Program-made: the position numbers and the translations under genes
NCBI RefSeq assembly: GCF_900129505.1
Contig: NZ_LT670818.1
Span: 2,294,001-2,358,000 of the forward strand
From: Bradyrhizobium erythrophlei
GTDB lineage: Bacteria > Pseudomonadota > Alphaproteobacteria > Rhizobiales > Xanthobacteraceae
Length of the DNA: 64,000 bases
Direction: 5' to 3'
The notes under the pieces: generated by a model
Databases searched by the model: none
Told to the model about the DNA's origin: nothing
Seen by the model: only the letters and a program-made list of their open reading frames with translations
Shown: positions 12,094-23,256 of the stretch, in pieces
How the letters are laid out: every line of letters begins with the position of its first letter
Position numbering within the stretch: the stretch's first letter is position 1

Positions 12094-13449
12094 TCAGTTG
12101 GCCGACTTGTTGGCAGGCTTGTCGGTCGCGGTCCTGTCAGCCGTGGTCGGCGCGGTCGCGTTGACCTTGATGCCGTGCAGCAGGTCGTCCGCCATCTTCA
12201 GCGCCTTGTCGTCCTTGGCGTCCGGCGGCACGTAGGATTGCGAGCCGGTCTTTTCGTCGCCGTCGTTCTTCAGATGCCCGCGCAGCGAGGCTTCACCCTT
12301 GGTGTCGGTGCGCGACTTCAGTTCGTCCGGCACGTCCTGCACCACCTCGATATCGGGAACGATGCCCTTGGCCTGGATCGATTTGCCCGACGGGGTGAAG
12401 TAGCGCGCGGTGGTCAGGCGCAGCGCACCGTTGCCGCTTCCGAGCGGGATGATGGTCTGCACCGAACCCTTGCCGAACGAGCGCGTGCCGACCAGCGTCG
12501 CCCGCTTGTGGTCCTGCAGCGCACCGGCGACGATTTCGGAGGCCGATGCCGAGCCGCCATTGATCAGAACGATCACCGGCTTGCCCTTGGTCAGATCGCC
12601 CGGATGCGCGGTGCGGCGCTGGGTTTCCTCGGCGTTGCGGCCGCGGGTGGAAACGATCTCGCCGCGCTCGAGGAAGCTGTCGGAAACCGTGACCGCTTCT
12701 TCCAGCAGACCGCCGGGATTGTTGCGGAGGTCGATCACAAAACCCTTCAGCTTGTCGCCGATCTGGTTCTGCAGGTTGGCGACTTCCTTCTTCAGGCCCT
12801 CGGTGGTCTGCTCGTTGAAGGTGGTGATGCGGATATAGCCGATATCGTCGGCCTCGACATGCGCGCGCACCGAGCGGACGCGGATATTGTCGCGCACCAG
12901 CGTCACGTCGATCGGGTTGTCCTGGCCCTTGCGCATGATCTTCAGCTTGATCTTGGTATTGACCGGCCCGCGCATTTTCTCGACGGCCTGATTGAGGGTG
13001 AGGCCCTGCACGGCTTCGTCGTCGAGATTGGTGATGATGTCGTTGGCCATGATGCCGGCCTTCGACGCCGGGGTATCGTCGATCGGCGAAACCACCTTGA
13101 TCAGGCCGTCTTCCATCGTGACTTCGATGCCGAGGCCGCCGAATTCGCCGCGGGTCTGCACCTGCATGTCGCGGAAGCTCTTGGCGTCCATATAGCTCGA
13201 ATGCGGATCGAGGCCGGACAGCATGCCGCTGATGGCTGATTCGACCAGCTTGGAGTCGTCGGGCTTCTCGACGTAGTCGCTGCGAACCCGCTCGAACACA
13301 TCGCCGAACAGATTGAGCTGGCGATAGGTGTCCGAGGTCGCGGCGCGCGCGCTCGATCCCATCAGCATGGAGCGAGGTTGGGTCACGAACAGCGTCAGAG
13401 CCGCGCCGGTGGCGGCGCTAAGGAGAATTACTGAAGTCTTGCGCATCAT
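12094..13449 (-). CDS. ctpA: Carboxy-terminal processing protease (S41)
   Basis: 451 residues. Periplasmic serine protease of family S41. N-terminal signal or anchor segment (TSVILLSAATGAALTLFV), a PDZ domain (around residues 95-175, with GGLGIEVTMEDGLIKVVSPI), then the catalytic core with the Ser-Lys dyad in NGGSASASEIVAGAL and GTRSFGKGSVQ. Its ATG overlaps the stop of the envC gene by four bases, so the two are translationally coupled; CtpA-type proteases and murein hydrolase regulators work together in other bacteria. Ends in a Thr/Ala/Asp-rich low-complexity tail. Confidence 0.95.
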   Translation of the reverse strand: MMRKTSVILLSAATGAALTLFVTQPRSMLMGSSARAATSDTYRQLNLFGDVFERVRSDYVEKPDDSKLVESAISGMLSGLDPHSSYMDAKSFRDMQVQTRGEFGGLGIEVTMEDGLIKVVSPIDDTPASKAGIMANDIITNLDDEAVQGLTLNQAVEKMRGPVNTKIKLKIMRKGQDNPIDVTLVRDNIRVRSVRAHVEADDIGYIRITTFNEQTTEGLKKEVANLQNQIGDKLKGFVIDLRNNPGGLLEEAVTVSDSFLERGEIVSTRGRNAEETQRRTAHPGDLTKGKPVIVLINGGSASASEIVAGALQDHKRATLVGTRSFGKGSVQTIIPLGSGNGALRLTTARYFTPSGKSIQAKGIVPDIEVVQDVPDELKSRTDTKGEASLRGHLKNDGDEKTGSQSYVPPDAKDDKALKMADDLLHGIKVNATAPTTADRTATDKPANKSAN

Positions 13450-14831
13450 CCGCGAACCTTTTCGCCTTCATTTGCGGCCCACCATGGGCCTGGATCGATT
13501 GGAGTGCCGTCCTTACGGAACTCGACATAGAGCACGGGCTGGCTCGCATTAGTCGCGAGAATGGATGCGACCCGGGACACCGTCCCCATGATCGCGACCG
13601 GCTCCCCCGTAAGTACAAACTGGCCGATGTTGACCGAAATGCGCTCCATCCCGGCGATCAACACATGATACCCGCCACCGGCATTGAGGATCAAGAGTTG
13701 TCCGTAGCTGCGGAAGGGACCGGCGTAAACAACCCAGCCGTCACACGGTGTTGTGACCTGAGCTCCCGGCCGGGTTGCCAAAGAAATGCCCTTTTCGACG
13801 CCACCCGCCCCGTCGGAACCGCCAAAATCGCGAATCTTGACGCCATTAACCGGCAGCGCGAATAAACCCCTGGCGGAGGCGAAAGCAATGGCCGGGCTCA
13901 GCCGGGCAGGGTCCTTCAGCGCCCCCAGATTCGGCTTGCCGTTGAGGGCGGCGGGCGCGCCCTGCAGGCTGGCGGTTTCAGCCGCCTTCGCGGCGCTCTT
14001 CAGGTCCTGCTCCATCTTGGCGATCAGGCCCTGGAGGCTGTCGACCTGCCGGGACAGCGTGATGGCGCGCGCGCCTTCCGTTTCCATGTCTTTTTCGATC
14101 GAACTCTGCTGGCGCTGGCGCTCGTCGACAAGGGCGGCGAGCCGGGTCTGGTCGTCCCTGAGCTTGTCGCGGTCGGCCGCGAGCCGGTCCCGCTCGGTCG
14201 CGATGGTCTTGCGCAGCGATACCAGCTCGGTCAGATCACCCGTCAGTTTCTCCGCACGGGACCGCAGTTCAGGTACCACGGCGCCGAGCAGCATGGCGGT
14301 GCGAAGCGATTGCAACGCGTCTTCCGGCCTGACCAGCAAGGCCGGTGGCGTGCGCCGACCGGCGCGCTGCAGGGCGGCCAGCACCTCGACAATCTCGGAG
14401 CGGCGCGAATCGAGCGAACTGCGGATCTGCTGCTCGCGGGAATCCAGCGGTCGCAGCCGTGCTTCGGCATCGCCGATCCGGGTTTCGACACCGCGTACCT
14501 GGGCCGCGATGTCGATCAGCTGCTGATTGAGCTTGCTGCGATCCTGGCCCATCGAGGTAATTTCGGATTTCAGCTTCTCCTGGGCGTCGGCCGCGTTCTT
14601 TTGCTGCGTACGGGCCGCTTCCAGTTCCTGCTCGCGCTGCTTGATGGCGTCGGATGAAGCGGCCGTCGTCTGCGGCGTCGAAGCCGCGGTCTGCGCGGCA
14701 GCGGGCGACAGGCTAAAACTTGCAAACCCCGCGGACAACAACGCGATCGACAGCGGAATACGGCCGGAAGCGGACCGGCCGCGGCCGATGGTGTCAGGGT
14801 AGGCGTGGTTGGTTCGCGTTGGCTGCATCAA
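13446..14831 (-). CDS. envC: Murein hydrolase activator, EnvC-like, with degenerate LytM domain
   Basis: 461 residues. Signal sequence to about residue 47 (ending SPAAAQT), a long coiled coil rich in Glu, Arg and Gln (residues 60-270), and a C-terminal M23/LytM fold (GVEKGISLATRPGAQV, DGWVVYAGPFRSYGQLLILN). The zinc ligands of active M23 peptidases are not visible where expected: no HxxxD in the first block, and a single His in GGYHVLIAGM in place of HxH. That fits EnvC, which activates amidases during cell separation without cutting itself. Overlaps ctpA by four bases. Confidence 0.9.
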   Translation of the reverse strand: MMQPTRTNHAYPDTIGRGRSASGRIPLSIALLSAGFASFSLSPAAAQTAASTPQTTAASSDAIKQREQELEAARTQQKNAADAQEKLKSEITSMGQDRSKLNQQLIDIAAQVRGVETRIGDAEARLRPLDSREQQIRSSLDSRRSEIVEVLAALQRAGRRTPPALLVRPEDALQSLRTAMLLGAVVPELRSRAEKLTGDLTELVSLRKTIATERDRLAADRDKLRDDQTRLAALVDERQRQQSSIEKDMETEGARAITLSRQVDSLQGLIAKMEQDLKSAAKAAETASLQGAPAALNGKPNLGALKDPARLSPAIAFASARGLFALPVNGVKIRDFGGSDGAGGVEKGISLATRPGAQVTTPCDGWVVYAGPFRSYGQLLILNAGGGYHVLIAGMERISVNIGQFVLTGEPVAIMGTVSRVASILATNASQPVLYVEFRKDGTPIDPGPWWAANEGEKVRG

Positions 14832-14871
14832 GGTCGGTCGGCGCTCTCTTCAACGAAGACGCTGGCGCGGC

Positions 14872-15354
14872 TTACGCGCGGTGATAGGGATGACCCGCCA
14901 GAATGGTCGCGGCCCGATAGACCTGCTCCAGAAGCATGACGCGAACCATCTGGTGCGGCCAGGTTGCGGCGCCGAACGCCATTCTCAAGTTTGCCTTGCG
15001 CCGCAAATCGGGCGAAAGTCCGTCCGCGCCGCCGATTGCAAAAATAGTGTTGGCAACCTGTTCGTCCCGCCAGCGGCCGAGATGCCGGGCAAAACCGACA
15101 CTGTCGAGATTGTCGCCGCGCTCGTCCAGAGCCACCAGCACGGATTTTTGCGGGGTTGCGGCCGAAATGGCCGCCGCCTCCTCGGTCATCCGGGTCGAGG
15201 CGTCGCGCGCGCGGCTTTCGGGAATTTCATGAATATCGAGGCCGCGAAAACCGAGCTTGCGGCCGAGGTCGTCGAACCGTTCGCGGTAGCGCTCGGACAG
15301 CTCCCGCTCAGGGCCCTGCTTTAGCCGGCCGATTGAGATGACAACGAGGCGCAT
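14872..15354 (-). CDS. rlmH: 23S rRNA (pseudouridine1915-N3)-methyltransferase
   Basis: 160 residues, usual length for the SPOUT-fold RlmH. The C-terminal knot region is clear: FAIGGADGLSPDLRRKAN followed by TWPHQMVRVMLLEQVYRA and the terminal GHPYHRA. Sits between rsfS and envC on the same strand; this neighbour order is standard in alphaproteobacteria. Confidence 0.96.
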   Translation of the reverse strand: MRLVVISIGRLKQGPERELSERYRERFDDLGRKLGFRGLDIHEIPESRARDASTRMTEEAAAISAATPQKSVLVALDERGDNLDSVGFARHLGRWRDEQVANTIFAIGGADGLSPDLRRKANLRMAFGAATWPHQMVRVMLLEQVYRAATILAGHPYHRA

Positions 15355-15401
15355 GAGCGCAAGCTAGCATGCGCTCATGCCGATTCGCATCGGCTCGTCG
15401 G

Positions 15402-15839
15402 TCAGATCGCCTTCGCCGCCGTCGGAACCTGCGTCCACAATCTCTCGAGATTGTAGAATTCACGGACCTCGGGTCTGAATACGTGCACGATCACGTCGCC
15501 GGAATCGATCAAGACCCAGTCGCAATTGGGCAGGCCCTCGACGTGGAGGTTCTTGATTCCGGTTTCCTTCAAGGCTTTGGCAACATTTTCCGCGATCGCG
15601 CCGACGTGACGGTTGGCCCGGCCCGAGGTGACGATCATGTAGTCGGAATATGCAGATTTGCCGCGAAGGTCGATGGTGACCGTTTCTTCCGCCTTCATGT
15701 CGTCGAGGCGGGAGAGGATCATATTCAGCGTCTTGTCGGCGTCGGGTTGCGCCTTCAAGGCCGCAGCTTGTGTCGATGTTTTACGCGCGGTTTTGGGGGC
15801 CGGTTTCTTGGGAACCTTGGGTAAAACAGACTTGGACAA
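15402..15839 (-). CDS. rsfS: Ribosome silencing factor
   Basis: 145 residues. RsfS binds ribosomal protein L14 and blocks subunit joining in starvation. Core seen in residues 35-140: DMKAEETVTIDLRGKSAYSD, YMIVTSGRANRHVGAIAENV, EGLPNCDWVLIDSGDVIVHVF, RPEVREFYNLERLW. The first 30 residues are a basic, Ala/Lys/Pro extension, as in many Bradyrhizobium homologues. Downstream of nadD on the same strand. Confidence 0.95.
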   Translation of the reverse strand: MSKSVLPKVPKKPAPKTARKTSTQAAALKAQPDADKTLNMILSRLDDMKAEETVTIDLRGKSAYSDYMIVTSGRANRHVGAIAENVAKALKETGIKNLHVEGLPNCDWVLIDSGDVIVHVFRPEVREFYNLERLWTQVPTAAKAI

Positions 15840-15957
15840 TACAGATGTGGCCAGGGACCATTCCTTTCACTGTATCGCGGGCGCCGAATCTCGGAGCCCA
15901 CAGGCTATACTACGCATGTGGTGTTAACGGTTTCAATATTCTAGTGATGCGGTCCCG

Positions 15958-16602
15958 TCACTTTGTCTTCCAGCTGCCGTCCGGGTTCCGCATGCCGGTC
16001 GACGACAGATTGAGTTTCAGGCCGGTGAGAAACACCCAGGCCGGCGCACGGAGATCGGCGAGGCTGCCCGCCTGATTTTCGCGCAGACGGTAGCGGGCGA
16101 GCGCTTGCGCCGCGGGCGCGGCAAGCGCGCGAAAACTTTGCGGCGGACGGTCGATCACCGCGATCGGCACTTCGGACGCGATGCGCCGCCAGTTTTGCCA
16201 TCGATGAAATTGCGCGAGATTGTCAGCGCCCATGATCCAGACCAGGCGCAGCCCGGGAACGCGGCGGCGCAGATAAGTTATGGTGTCAACAGTGTAGCGG
16301 GTTCCGATGACGGATTCGAGACAGCTGATGTCGATGCGCGGATCGCCGGCCATTTTGCGCGCGGCCTCGGCGCGTTGTTCGAGATCGCGCAAGGCGCCTT
16401 GTTCCTTGAGCGGATTGCCCGGGGTAATGAGCCACCAAACGCGGTCGAGCTTCAGCCGCTTGATCGCGAACAGGCTGATCGCGCGATGCGCGTCATGCGG
16501 CGGATTGAACGAGCCGCCGAGCAGCCCGATGCGCATGCCGTCGGTGTGAAGCGGGATGGCCTGAGCGAGAGACGCGACCGAGGCTTGCTTCAAATGAGCC
16601 AC
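15958..16602 (-). CDS. nadD: Nicotinate-nucleotide adenylyltransferase
   Basis: Makes nicotinate adenine dinucleotide in NAD synthesis. Nucleotidyl-transferase signature [20 protein letters not shown], then [11 protein letters not shown] and [26 protein letters not shown] are visible. Start uncertain: a GTG at 16602 is chosen as a compromise; the open frame extends to 16752, but those extra 50 residues come from 15-base tandem repeats and would overlap proA. The internal ATG before RIGLLGG (16539) is also possible. No start has a convincing ribosome site. Confidence 0.9.
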   Translation of the reverse strand: MAHLKQASVASLAQAIPLHTDGMRIGLLGGSFNPPHDAHRAISLFAIKRLKLDRVWWLITPGNPLKEQGALRDLEQRAEAARKMAGDPRIDISCLESVIGTRYTVDTITYLRRRVPGLRLVWIMGADNLAQFHRWQNWRRIASEVPIAVIDRPPQSFRALAAPAAQALARYRLRENQAGSLADLRAPAWVFLTGLKLNLSSTGMRNPDGSWKTK

Positions 16603-16621
16603 CGCGGGCGCAGTGCATTCA

Positions 16622-16722
16622 TGTTTGACGCGTCCTTGTTTGACGCGTCTTCCTTGCGCCAACCGGCGTCCGCCACGCTTGAAAACGCTTTGCTTGAAAA
16701 CGGCTTGTTTGAAAACGCTTTG
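16622..16722. repeat. Two sets of 15-base tandem repeats between proA and nadD
   Basis: TGTTTGACGCGTCCT is repeated twice head to tail at 16622-16651, and a GCTTGAAAACGCTTT unit three times with small changes at 16678-16722. The unit length (five codons) keeps a frame open, so on the minus strand it reads as VFKQ-like repeats upstream of nadD. It is probably not translated. Confidence 0.75.
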
Positions 16723-16726
16723 GCGT

Positions 16727-18019
16727 TCACGGCCGCGTCTGCCCGGTGCCATGGACGCGGTACTTGAAGCTGGTCAGTTGCTCGGCGCCGACCGGGCCGC
16801 GCGCGTGGAATTTCCCGGTGGCAATGCCGATTTCCGCGCCGAAGCCAAATTCGCCGCCATCGGCGAATTGGGTCGATGCGTTATGCAGCACGATTGCCGA
16901 ATCGACCTCGTCGAGGAACCGGCGGGCGGTGGCTTCGTCCTCGGTCACGATCGCGTCGGTGTGGTGCGATCCGTGGTTGTGAATATGCGCGATCGCCTCG
17001 TCGACGCCGTCGACGACTTTTGCTGCGATGATCGCGTCCTCATATTCGGTGTCCCAGTCTTCCTCGGTCGCCGGCTTCACCCTGACGTCGACTTTCTGCA
17101 CGGCGGCGTCGCCGCGCACCTCGCAGCCGGCGTCGATCAGCATCTCGACCAGCGGCTTCAGCGTCGCGGCTGCGCCGGCGCGATCGACCAGCAGGGTTTC
17201 GGCCGCGCCGCAGACGCCGGGTCGGCGCATCTTGGCATTCAGCACGATCGACTTCGCCATTTCGAGATTGGCGGCGGAATCGACATAGACGTGGTTGACG
17301 CCTTCCAGGTGCGCGAACACCGGTACGCGCGCTTCGGCTTCGACGCGGGCGACCAGGCTCTTGCCGCCGCGCGGCACGATCACGTCGACGCCGCCGTTCA
17401 GGCCGGTCAGCAACAGGCCGACCGCGGCGCGGTCGCGGGTCGGCACCAGCGTAATGGATGCCTCCGGCAAGCCAGCCTCGCGCAAGCCCTGCACCAGACA
17501 GTCGTGGATCGCGCGGCAGGAGCGGAAGGAGTCGGAGCCGCCGCGCAGGATCACGGCATTGCCGGATTTCAGGCACAACACGCCGGCGTCGGCGGCAACG
17601 TTGGGACGACTTTCGAAAATCACCGCGACGACGCCGAGCGGCACGCGCACCCGTTCGATCACCATGCCGTTCGGCCGCTGCCAGCTTTCGGTGACGACGC
17701 CGATCGGATCCGCTATCTCGCGCACGGTGGCGATGCCGCCGGCCATTGCGTCGATGCGCGCCTGCGTCAGCGTCAGCCGGTCGATGAAAGCGGCGCTCGC
17801 GCCGCCGGCGCGCACTTCGGCGACGTCCTCGGCATTGGCTGCGAGGATAAGGGGCGCGTTGGCGCGAATGGCGCGCTCCATCGCTGTTAGCGCCTCGTTC
17901 TTCTGATCGGGGGAGGCAAGCGCCAGCACCCGCGCGGCGGCGCGGGCGCGGCCAGCGAGCTCGGTCATCAGAGCCGGCAAATCGGCGCTTCCGTCGATGG
18001 CTTTGAGCGGCGCGGACAT
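16727..18019 (-). CDS. proA: Gamma-glutamyl phosphate reductase
   Basis: 430 residues. Second step of proline synthesis, in the aldehyde dehydrogenase fold. Visible: [20 protein letters not shown] near residue 110, the catalytic-cysteine segment [17 protein letters not shown], and [19 protein letters not shown] near the C-terminus. Follows proB by 124 bases on the same strand. Confidence 0.97.
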   Translation of the reverse strand: MSAPLKAIDGSADLPALMTELAGRARAAARVLALASPDQKNEALTAMERAIRANAPLILAANAEDVAEVRAGGASAAFIDRLTLTQARIDAMAGGIATVREIADPIGVVTESWQRPNGMVIERVRVPLGVVAVIFESRPNVAADAGVLCLKSGNAVILRGGSDSFRSCRAIHDCLVQGLREAGLPEASITLVPTRDRAAVGLLLTGLNGGVDVIVPRGGKSLVARVEAEARVPVFAHLEGVNHVYVDSAANLEMAKSIVLNAKMRRPGVCGAAETLLVDRAGAAATLKPLVEMLIDAGCEVRGDAAVQKVDVRVKPATEEDWDTEYEDAIIAAKVVDGVDEAIAHIHNHGSHHTDAIVTEDEATARRFLDEVDSAIVLHNASTQFADGGEFGFGAEIGIATGKFHARGPVGAEQLTSFKYRVHGTGQTRP

Positions 18020-18143
18020 ATCGGTTTCAACCTTGGTTAAGGCAATGTCCTAGCACGGAAATCGCCATTTTGCGAAGGCCGGCGGGGCATGGCTGGCAGG
18101 CGGCGGCAGGCTTTTTGGGCCTGTGCCCAGCTAGGCCATTGGC

Positions 18144-19286
18144 CTAGCTCTGCGAAAACGCACCGCTCGGGCCGACCACGAGATCGTCGCGGTGGATCAT
18201 TTCGGCGCGCCCGCTGACCCCGAGGATGGCCATGACGTCGGGGGAGGAGCGGCCCCTGATTTTCTCGGCATCCTCCGCGTCATAGGCGACGAGCCCGCGG
18301 CCGATTTCATGGGTGTCGGGGCCGCGCACCACCACCGCGTCGCCGCGCGCGAACTGTCCGTCGACCCGGATCACGCCCGCCGGCAGCAGGCTCTTGCCCG
18401 CGCGCAGCGCGCTCACCGCGCCGGCGTCGATGGTCAGCGTGCCCTTCGGCTCCAGCGATCCCGCGATCCAGCGTTTTCGCGCGGTGACGGGGGTCGCGGG
18501 CGTCAGAAACCAGGTGCAGCGGCCGCCGTCGGCGATCGCCTGCAACGGATGCTCGATCTTGCCGGACGCGATCAGCATATGAGTGCCGGCGGTGGTTGCG
18601 ATCTTCGCCGCCTCGATCTTGGTATGCATGCCGCCGCGCGACAGTTCGGATTCTGCGGCACCCGCCATCGCCTCGATCTCGGAAGTGACGCTCTCCACCA
18701 CGGGGATCAGTTTTGCGTTGGGATTGCTGCCCGGCGGCGCCGTATAGAGGCCGTCGATATCCGACAGCAGGATCAGCAAGTCCGCGCTTGCCATGGTGGC
18801 GACACGGGCGGCGAGGCGATCGTTGTCGCCGTAGCGGATTTCATTGGTGGCGACGGTGTCGTTCTCGTTGATGACGGGCACCGCGCGCCATTCCAGCAGT
18901 TTGCCGATGGTCGAGCGCGCGTTGAGATAGCGGCGGCGTTCCTCGGTGTCCTGCAAGGTCACCAGGATCTGGCCGGCGCCGATGCCGTGATGGCCCAGCA
19001 CTTCGGACCAGGTTCGCGCCAGCGCGATTTGCCCCACCGCGGCGGCGGCCTGGCTCTCCTCAAGTTTCAATGTGCCGCGCGGCAGTTTCAGGCGGCTGCG
19101 GCCAAGCGCGATCGAGCCCGACGATACGATCAGGAGTTCGCGCCCTTCGCCGTGCAGTTTGGCCAGATCGGCGGCGAGCGCGGTGAGCCAGGCCGCCCGC
19201 ACCTCGCCTGCGTCGGAATCGACCAGCAGCGAAGAGCCGACCTTGACGACGATGCGGCGGAATTTTTTTAAAGTCGGGCGGGCCAT
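18144..19286 (-). CDS. proB: Glutamate 5-kinase
   Basis: 380 residues from ATG 19286 ([20 protein letters not shown]). First step of proline synthesis. Amino-acid kinase domain ([49 protein letters not shown]) and a C-terminal PUA domain ([20 protein letters not shown]), the feedback-sensitive long form. An in-frame extension upstream to 19418 does not look like protein. A perfect 9-bp palindrome (18129-18149) covers the stop codon. Confidence 0.97.
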   Translation of the reverse strand: MARPTLKKFRRIVVKVGSSLLVDSDAGEVRAAWLTALAADLAKLHGEGRELLIVSSGSIALGRSRLKLPRGTLKLEESQAAAAVGQIALARTWSEVLGHHGIGAGQILVTLQDTEERRRYLNARSTIGKLLEWRAVPVINENDTVATNEIRYGDNDRLAARVATMASADLLILLSDIDGLYTAPPGSNPNAKLIPVVESVTSEIEAMAGAAESELSRGGMHTKIEAAKIATTAGTHMLIASGKIEHPLQAIADGGRCTWFLTPATPVTARKRWIAGSLEPKGTLTIDAGAVSALRAGKSLLPAGVIRVDGQFARGDAVVVRGPDTHEIGRGLVAYDAEDAEKIRGRSSPDVMAILGVSGRAEMIHRDDLVVGPSGAFSQS

Positions 19287-19372
19287 GGTGCTGTCGGACA
19301 ATGCGGCGTGGGTGGCGAGAGCAATACGCGCCACTTCGATGATTTGGAAGTGGCGCGGAGGGCTAAAAAAAG

Positions 19373-20449
<1,077 letters not shown>

Positions 20450-20607
20450 CTATAGGTAAGGCAGAGGGGCCGGTGCGGCAACCCACGAGCTTGGTAAATA
20501 TCGAGAAAGCTCAATATTTTAGGGCTTTATTGGGGCGTCGATGACGATCCGGCTTATGTGGTATGGTTTCCGCGGGGGACGTTAACCAGCGAGATCGGGA
20601 AATCCTC

Positions 20608-21597
20608 ATGAGACGCCGCCGCTTCATCGGGCTCGTTGGCGGCGCGGCGGCTTCAGCGACGCTTTGGCCGCTCGCGGCGCGTGCGCAGCAGGATCTGCCA
20701 GTGATCGGATTGCTGCACGCGGGCTCCCGGGAAGAGAACGCCAAACGCCTGGCGTCATTTCAGAAGGGGCTGGCCGATGCGGGCTTCGTCGAGGGCCAGA
20801 ATGTCACGATCGAATATCGCTGGGCCTCGGGCAGGAATGACGATCTGCCGGCGATGGCCGCCGATCTGGTCCGCCGGCGGGTGAGCGTGATCACGACGCC
20901 CGGCAGCACGGCGGCGGCGGTGGTCGCCAGCGCGGCGACGACGACCATTCCGGTCGTGTTCTCCTCCGGCACCGACCCGGTGGCGCTCGGTCTTGTCACG
21001 AGCCTGCGCCGGCCGGGCGGCAACGTCACCGGGATCACCTCGCTGAACGCCGAGCTCGCCGCCAAGCGGCTCGGGCTGCTTCGCGAATTGGTGCCGAAGG
21101 CGGCGCGCTATTTTGCGCTGGTCAAGCCGACTTCCGAACTCGCCGCGCCCTTTGTCAGGGATTTGCTGGGCGCGGCCGCGAGCCTCGACATCACGGTCGA
21201 TGTCCTCAATGCCGATACCGCCGATCAGATCGATGCGGCCTTCGCCGGCATCCCGAAATCGCCCGGCAACGTCATGGTGTTCGGCCCCGAGGGGTTTTTC
21301 TACATTCATCGCGCCCGCATCGCGGATCTGGCGCTGCGCGGCGGGTTGTCGACGATGTTCGATGTCCGCGACTATGTCGATGCCGGCGGCCTTGCCAGCT
21401 ACGGATCGGATTATCTGGATCTGATGGAGCTCACCGGCAATTATGTCGCCCGCGTCCTGAAGGGCGCGAAGCCGGCCGATCTTCCGGTGCAGCAGGCGAC
21501 CAAATTCGAATTCGTGATCAATCGCAAGACGGCCCGCGCGCTCGGCATCGAGATTCCGCCGACGGTGCTGGCCACCGCGGACGACGTGATCGATTGA
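20608..21597 (+). CDS. ABC transporter substrate-binding protein (PF04392 type), orphan
   Basis: 329 residues from ATG 20608. N-terminus MRRRRFIGLVGGAAASATLW followed by LAARAQQ is a twin-arginine-like or Sec signal with a cleavage site after ARA. Mature part shows VIGLLHAGSREENAKRLASF, VVFSSGTDPVALGLVTSLRRP and GGNVTGITSLNAELAAKRL, typical of the ABC_sub_bind family very abundant in Bradyrhizobium. No permease or ATPase gene is adjacent, so the substrate is unknown. Confidence 0.88.
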   Translation: MRRRRFIGLVGGAAASATLWPLAARAQQDLPVIGLLHAGSREENAKRLASFQKGLADAGFVEGQNVTIEYRWASGRNDDLPAMAADLVRRRVSVITTPGSTAAAVVASAATTTIPVVFSSGTDPVALGLVTSLRRPGGNVTGITSLNAELAAKRLGLLRELVPKAARYFALVKPTSELAAPFVRDLLGAAASLDITVDVLNADTADQIDAAFAGIPKSPGNVMVFGPEGFFYIHRARIADLALRGGLSTMFDVRDYVDAGGLASYGSDYLDLMELTGNYVARVLKGAKPADLPVQQATKFEFVINRKTARALGIEIPPTVLATADDVID

Positions 21598-21606
21598 GGC
21601 TGCGGC

Positions 21607-22095
21607 CTATTTCGCCTTCGCCGGCCGGCGGCGGATCAGGAACTTCTGCATGCCCTCCAGCACCAGCTCGCGGCGCTGGTTGAACACCGTGGAGCGCAGG
21701 GTCACCACGCCGGTGGTGCGGCCGGGCTTAAGCTCCGTCACTTCGAGCGCAGGATAGATCGTGTCGTCGGCGAACACGGGTTTGAGAAACCGGCTCGACT
21801 GTTCGAGAAAGCCGACCAGCGATTCCTCCACCATGTAGGGAAACAGGCCGGCTCCCGGCGCCGTGTGGACCAGGGTCTGGAAACCATGGGCGAGCAGGTT
21901 TGGCATGCCGCGGGCGCGGCAATATTCGACGTCGTAATGCACCGGATGGGTATCGCCGCTCGCGGCCTGAAACGCGGCGAACACCGCCGGGGTCATGGTG
22001 CGGCTGGGAATGACAAAACGCTCGCCGAGCGTAAAATCCTCGAACCAGCGTTGCTCCGGCACCATGCGGTGGCTCACGGGATCGAACTCGGTCAT
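21607..22095 (-). CDS. MaoC-family (R)-hydratase
   Basis: 162 residues, single hot-dog domain. The hydratase pattern FQAASGDTHPVHYDVEYCRA supplies the catalytic Asp and His; later FLKPVFADDTIYPALEVTEL. Probably hydrates or dehydrates an acyl-CoA; substrate not deducible. Convergent with the ABC binding protein gene, whose stop is only 10 bases away. Confidence 0.88.
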   Translation of the reverse strand: MTEFDPVSHRMVPEQRWFEDFTLGERFVIPSRTMTPAVFAAFQAASGDTHPVHYDVEYCRARGMPNLLAHGFQTLVHTAPGAGLFPYMVEESLVGFLEQSSRFLKPVFADDTIYPALEVTELKPGRTTGVVTLRSTVFNQRRELVLEGMQKFLIRRRPAKAK

Positions 22096-22188
22096 GGCTG
22101 GGTTCTCGCGCGGACGGACGAATGTTCCAGGACTGATGTTCCATCGGTATCGCAGCGGTATGAGTGCCGCAATCGATTCCGGTCAATT

Positions 22189-22316
22189 CGTCGTGCCCGG
22201 GCTTGTCCCGGGCATCCACGTCTTTAAAACGACGCGGCACCAAAGACGTGGATGGCCGGGCATAGGCGAGCGAAAGCGACGCCGTCCTTTCGGACGGCTA
22301 TGCCCGGCCATGACGG
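22189..22316. repeat. Dispersed palindromic repeat upstream of the DMT transporter
   Basis: About 128 bases of nested inverted repeats: GTGCCCGGGCTTG with its partner near 22300, ATCCACGTCTTT (22214) against AAAGACGTGGAT (22243), and GCCGTCC TTT CGGACGGC as a separate hairpin at about 22281-22298. Resembles dispersed repeats common between Bradyrhizobium genes (family knowledge). Confidence 0.75.
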
Positions 22317-22338
22317 AGAACTGGGATCGCAATTCAGG

Positions 22339-23256
22339 ATGAATCCACTTTCCAAAATCCCCGCCGTCACCGACGAGCGTTCCGCGCGCCTCGCCGGCAT
22401 CGGGCTGATGCTGTTGTCGATCTTCATGTTCTCGTTCGGCGATGCGCTCGGCAAGTTCCTGGTCGCGACCTATTCGGTTGGACAATTGCTGTGGCTTCGC
22501 GCCTGCGCCGCGCTGATCGTGCTGTTGCCGATGATCTGGCGGCACCGCGGGGAGTTCTTGCGCCTCGAACGTCCGTGGCTGCAATTGTTCCGGGTGATGC
22601 TCTCCACCATGGAAGTCGCGGCGTTCTTCCTGGCGACCGTCTATCTGCCGCTCGCGGACGTCGTGACCTATTATCTGGCGTGTCCGATCTTCGTCACCGC
22701 GCTGTCGGCGATCGTGCTCCGCGAGCATGTCGGCTGGCGGCGCTGGAGCGCGATCCTGATCGGGTTTGGCGGCGTGCTGATCGCGCTGCGCCCGTCGGCG
22801 CAGACCATCAGCTGGCCCGCGATGATCGCGCTCAGCGGCAGCCTGTCGTTCGCGGTGCTGATGCTGATCACCCGCTCGCTGCGGGCGACGCCGGATATCG
22901 TGCTGGCCTCGTCGCAATTCATCGGCACGTTCGCGCTCGGCGCGCTGATGTCGCCGTTCGGCTGGGTCACGCCCGGCCTCGGCAGCCTCGGCCTGTTTGC
23001 CGCCGCCGGATGCATCTCGGTGAGCGCGCTGTTGTGTGTCAACCGCTCGCTGAAGCTCGCGCCTGCCAGCGTGGTGGTGCCGTATCAATATTCGATGATC
23101 GTCTGGGCGGTGATGTTCGGATATTTCGTCTTTGGCGACGTGCCGCAGATGGCGACGATCGCGGGCGCTGCCATCATCATCGCTTCCGGGCTCTACATTT
23201 TCCTGCGCGAGCGAAAGCTCGGGCGCGGCGAGGCGGTCGTCAGTCCGCCGGTGTAA
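22339..23256 (+). CDS. DMT-superfamily (EamA) transporter
   Basis: 305 residues from ATG 22339 (MNPLSKIPAVTDERSARLAG), with an AGGA just before it. Ten hydrophobic helices in two EamA halves, for example MLLSIFMFSFGDALGKFLVA, ATVYLPLADVVTYYLACPIF and SVVVPYQYSMIVWAVMFGYF. Substrate unknown. The 3' end overlaps the convergent MFS gene by 17 bases. Confidence 0.9.
   Translation: MNPLSKIPAVTDERSARLAGIGLMLLSIFMFSFGDALGKFLVATYSVGQLLWLRACAALIVLLPMIWRHRGEFLRLERPWLQLFRVMLSTMEVAAFFLATVYLPLADVVTYYLACPIFVTALSAIVLREHVGWRRWSAILIGFGGVLIALRPSAQTISWPAMIALSGSLSFAVLMLITRSLRATPDIVLASSQFIGTFALGALMSPFGWVTPGLGSLGLFAAAGCISVSALLCVNRSLKLAPASVVVPYQYSMIVWAVMFGYFVFGDVPQMATIAGAAIIIASGLYIFLRERKLGRGEAVVSPPV

Noticed and set aside
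12070..13239. 389-codon plus-strand open frame
   Set aside because: Antisense to ctpA, which has clear catalytic motifs.
18129..18149. Palindrome at the proB stop as a terminator
   Set aside because: On the minus strand the stem is followed by an A-rich, not T-rich, stretch.
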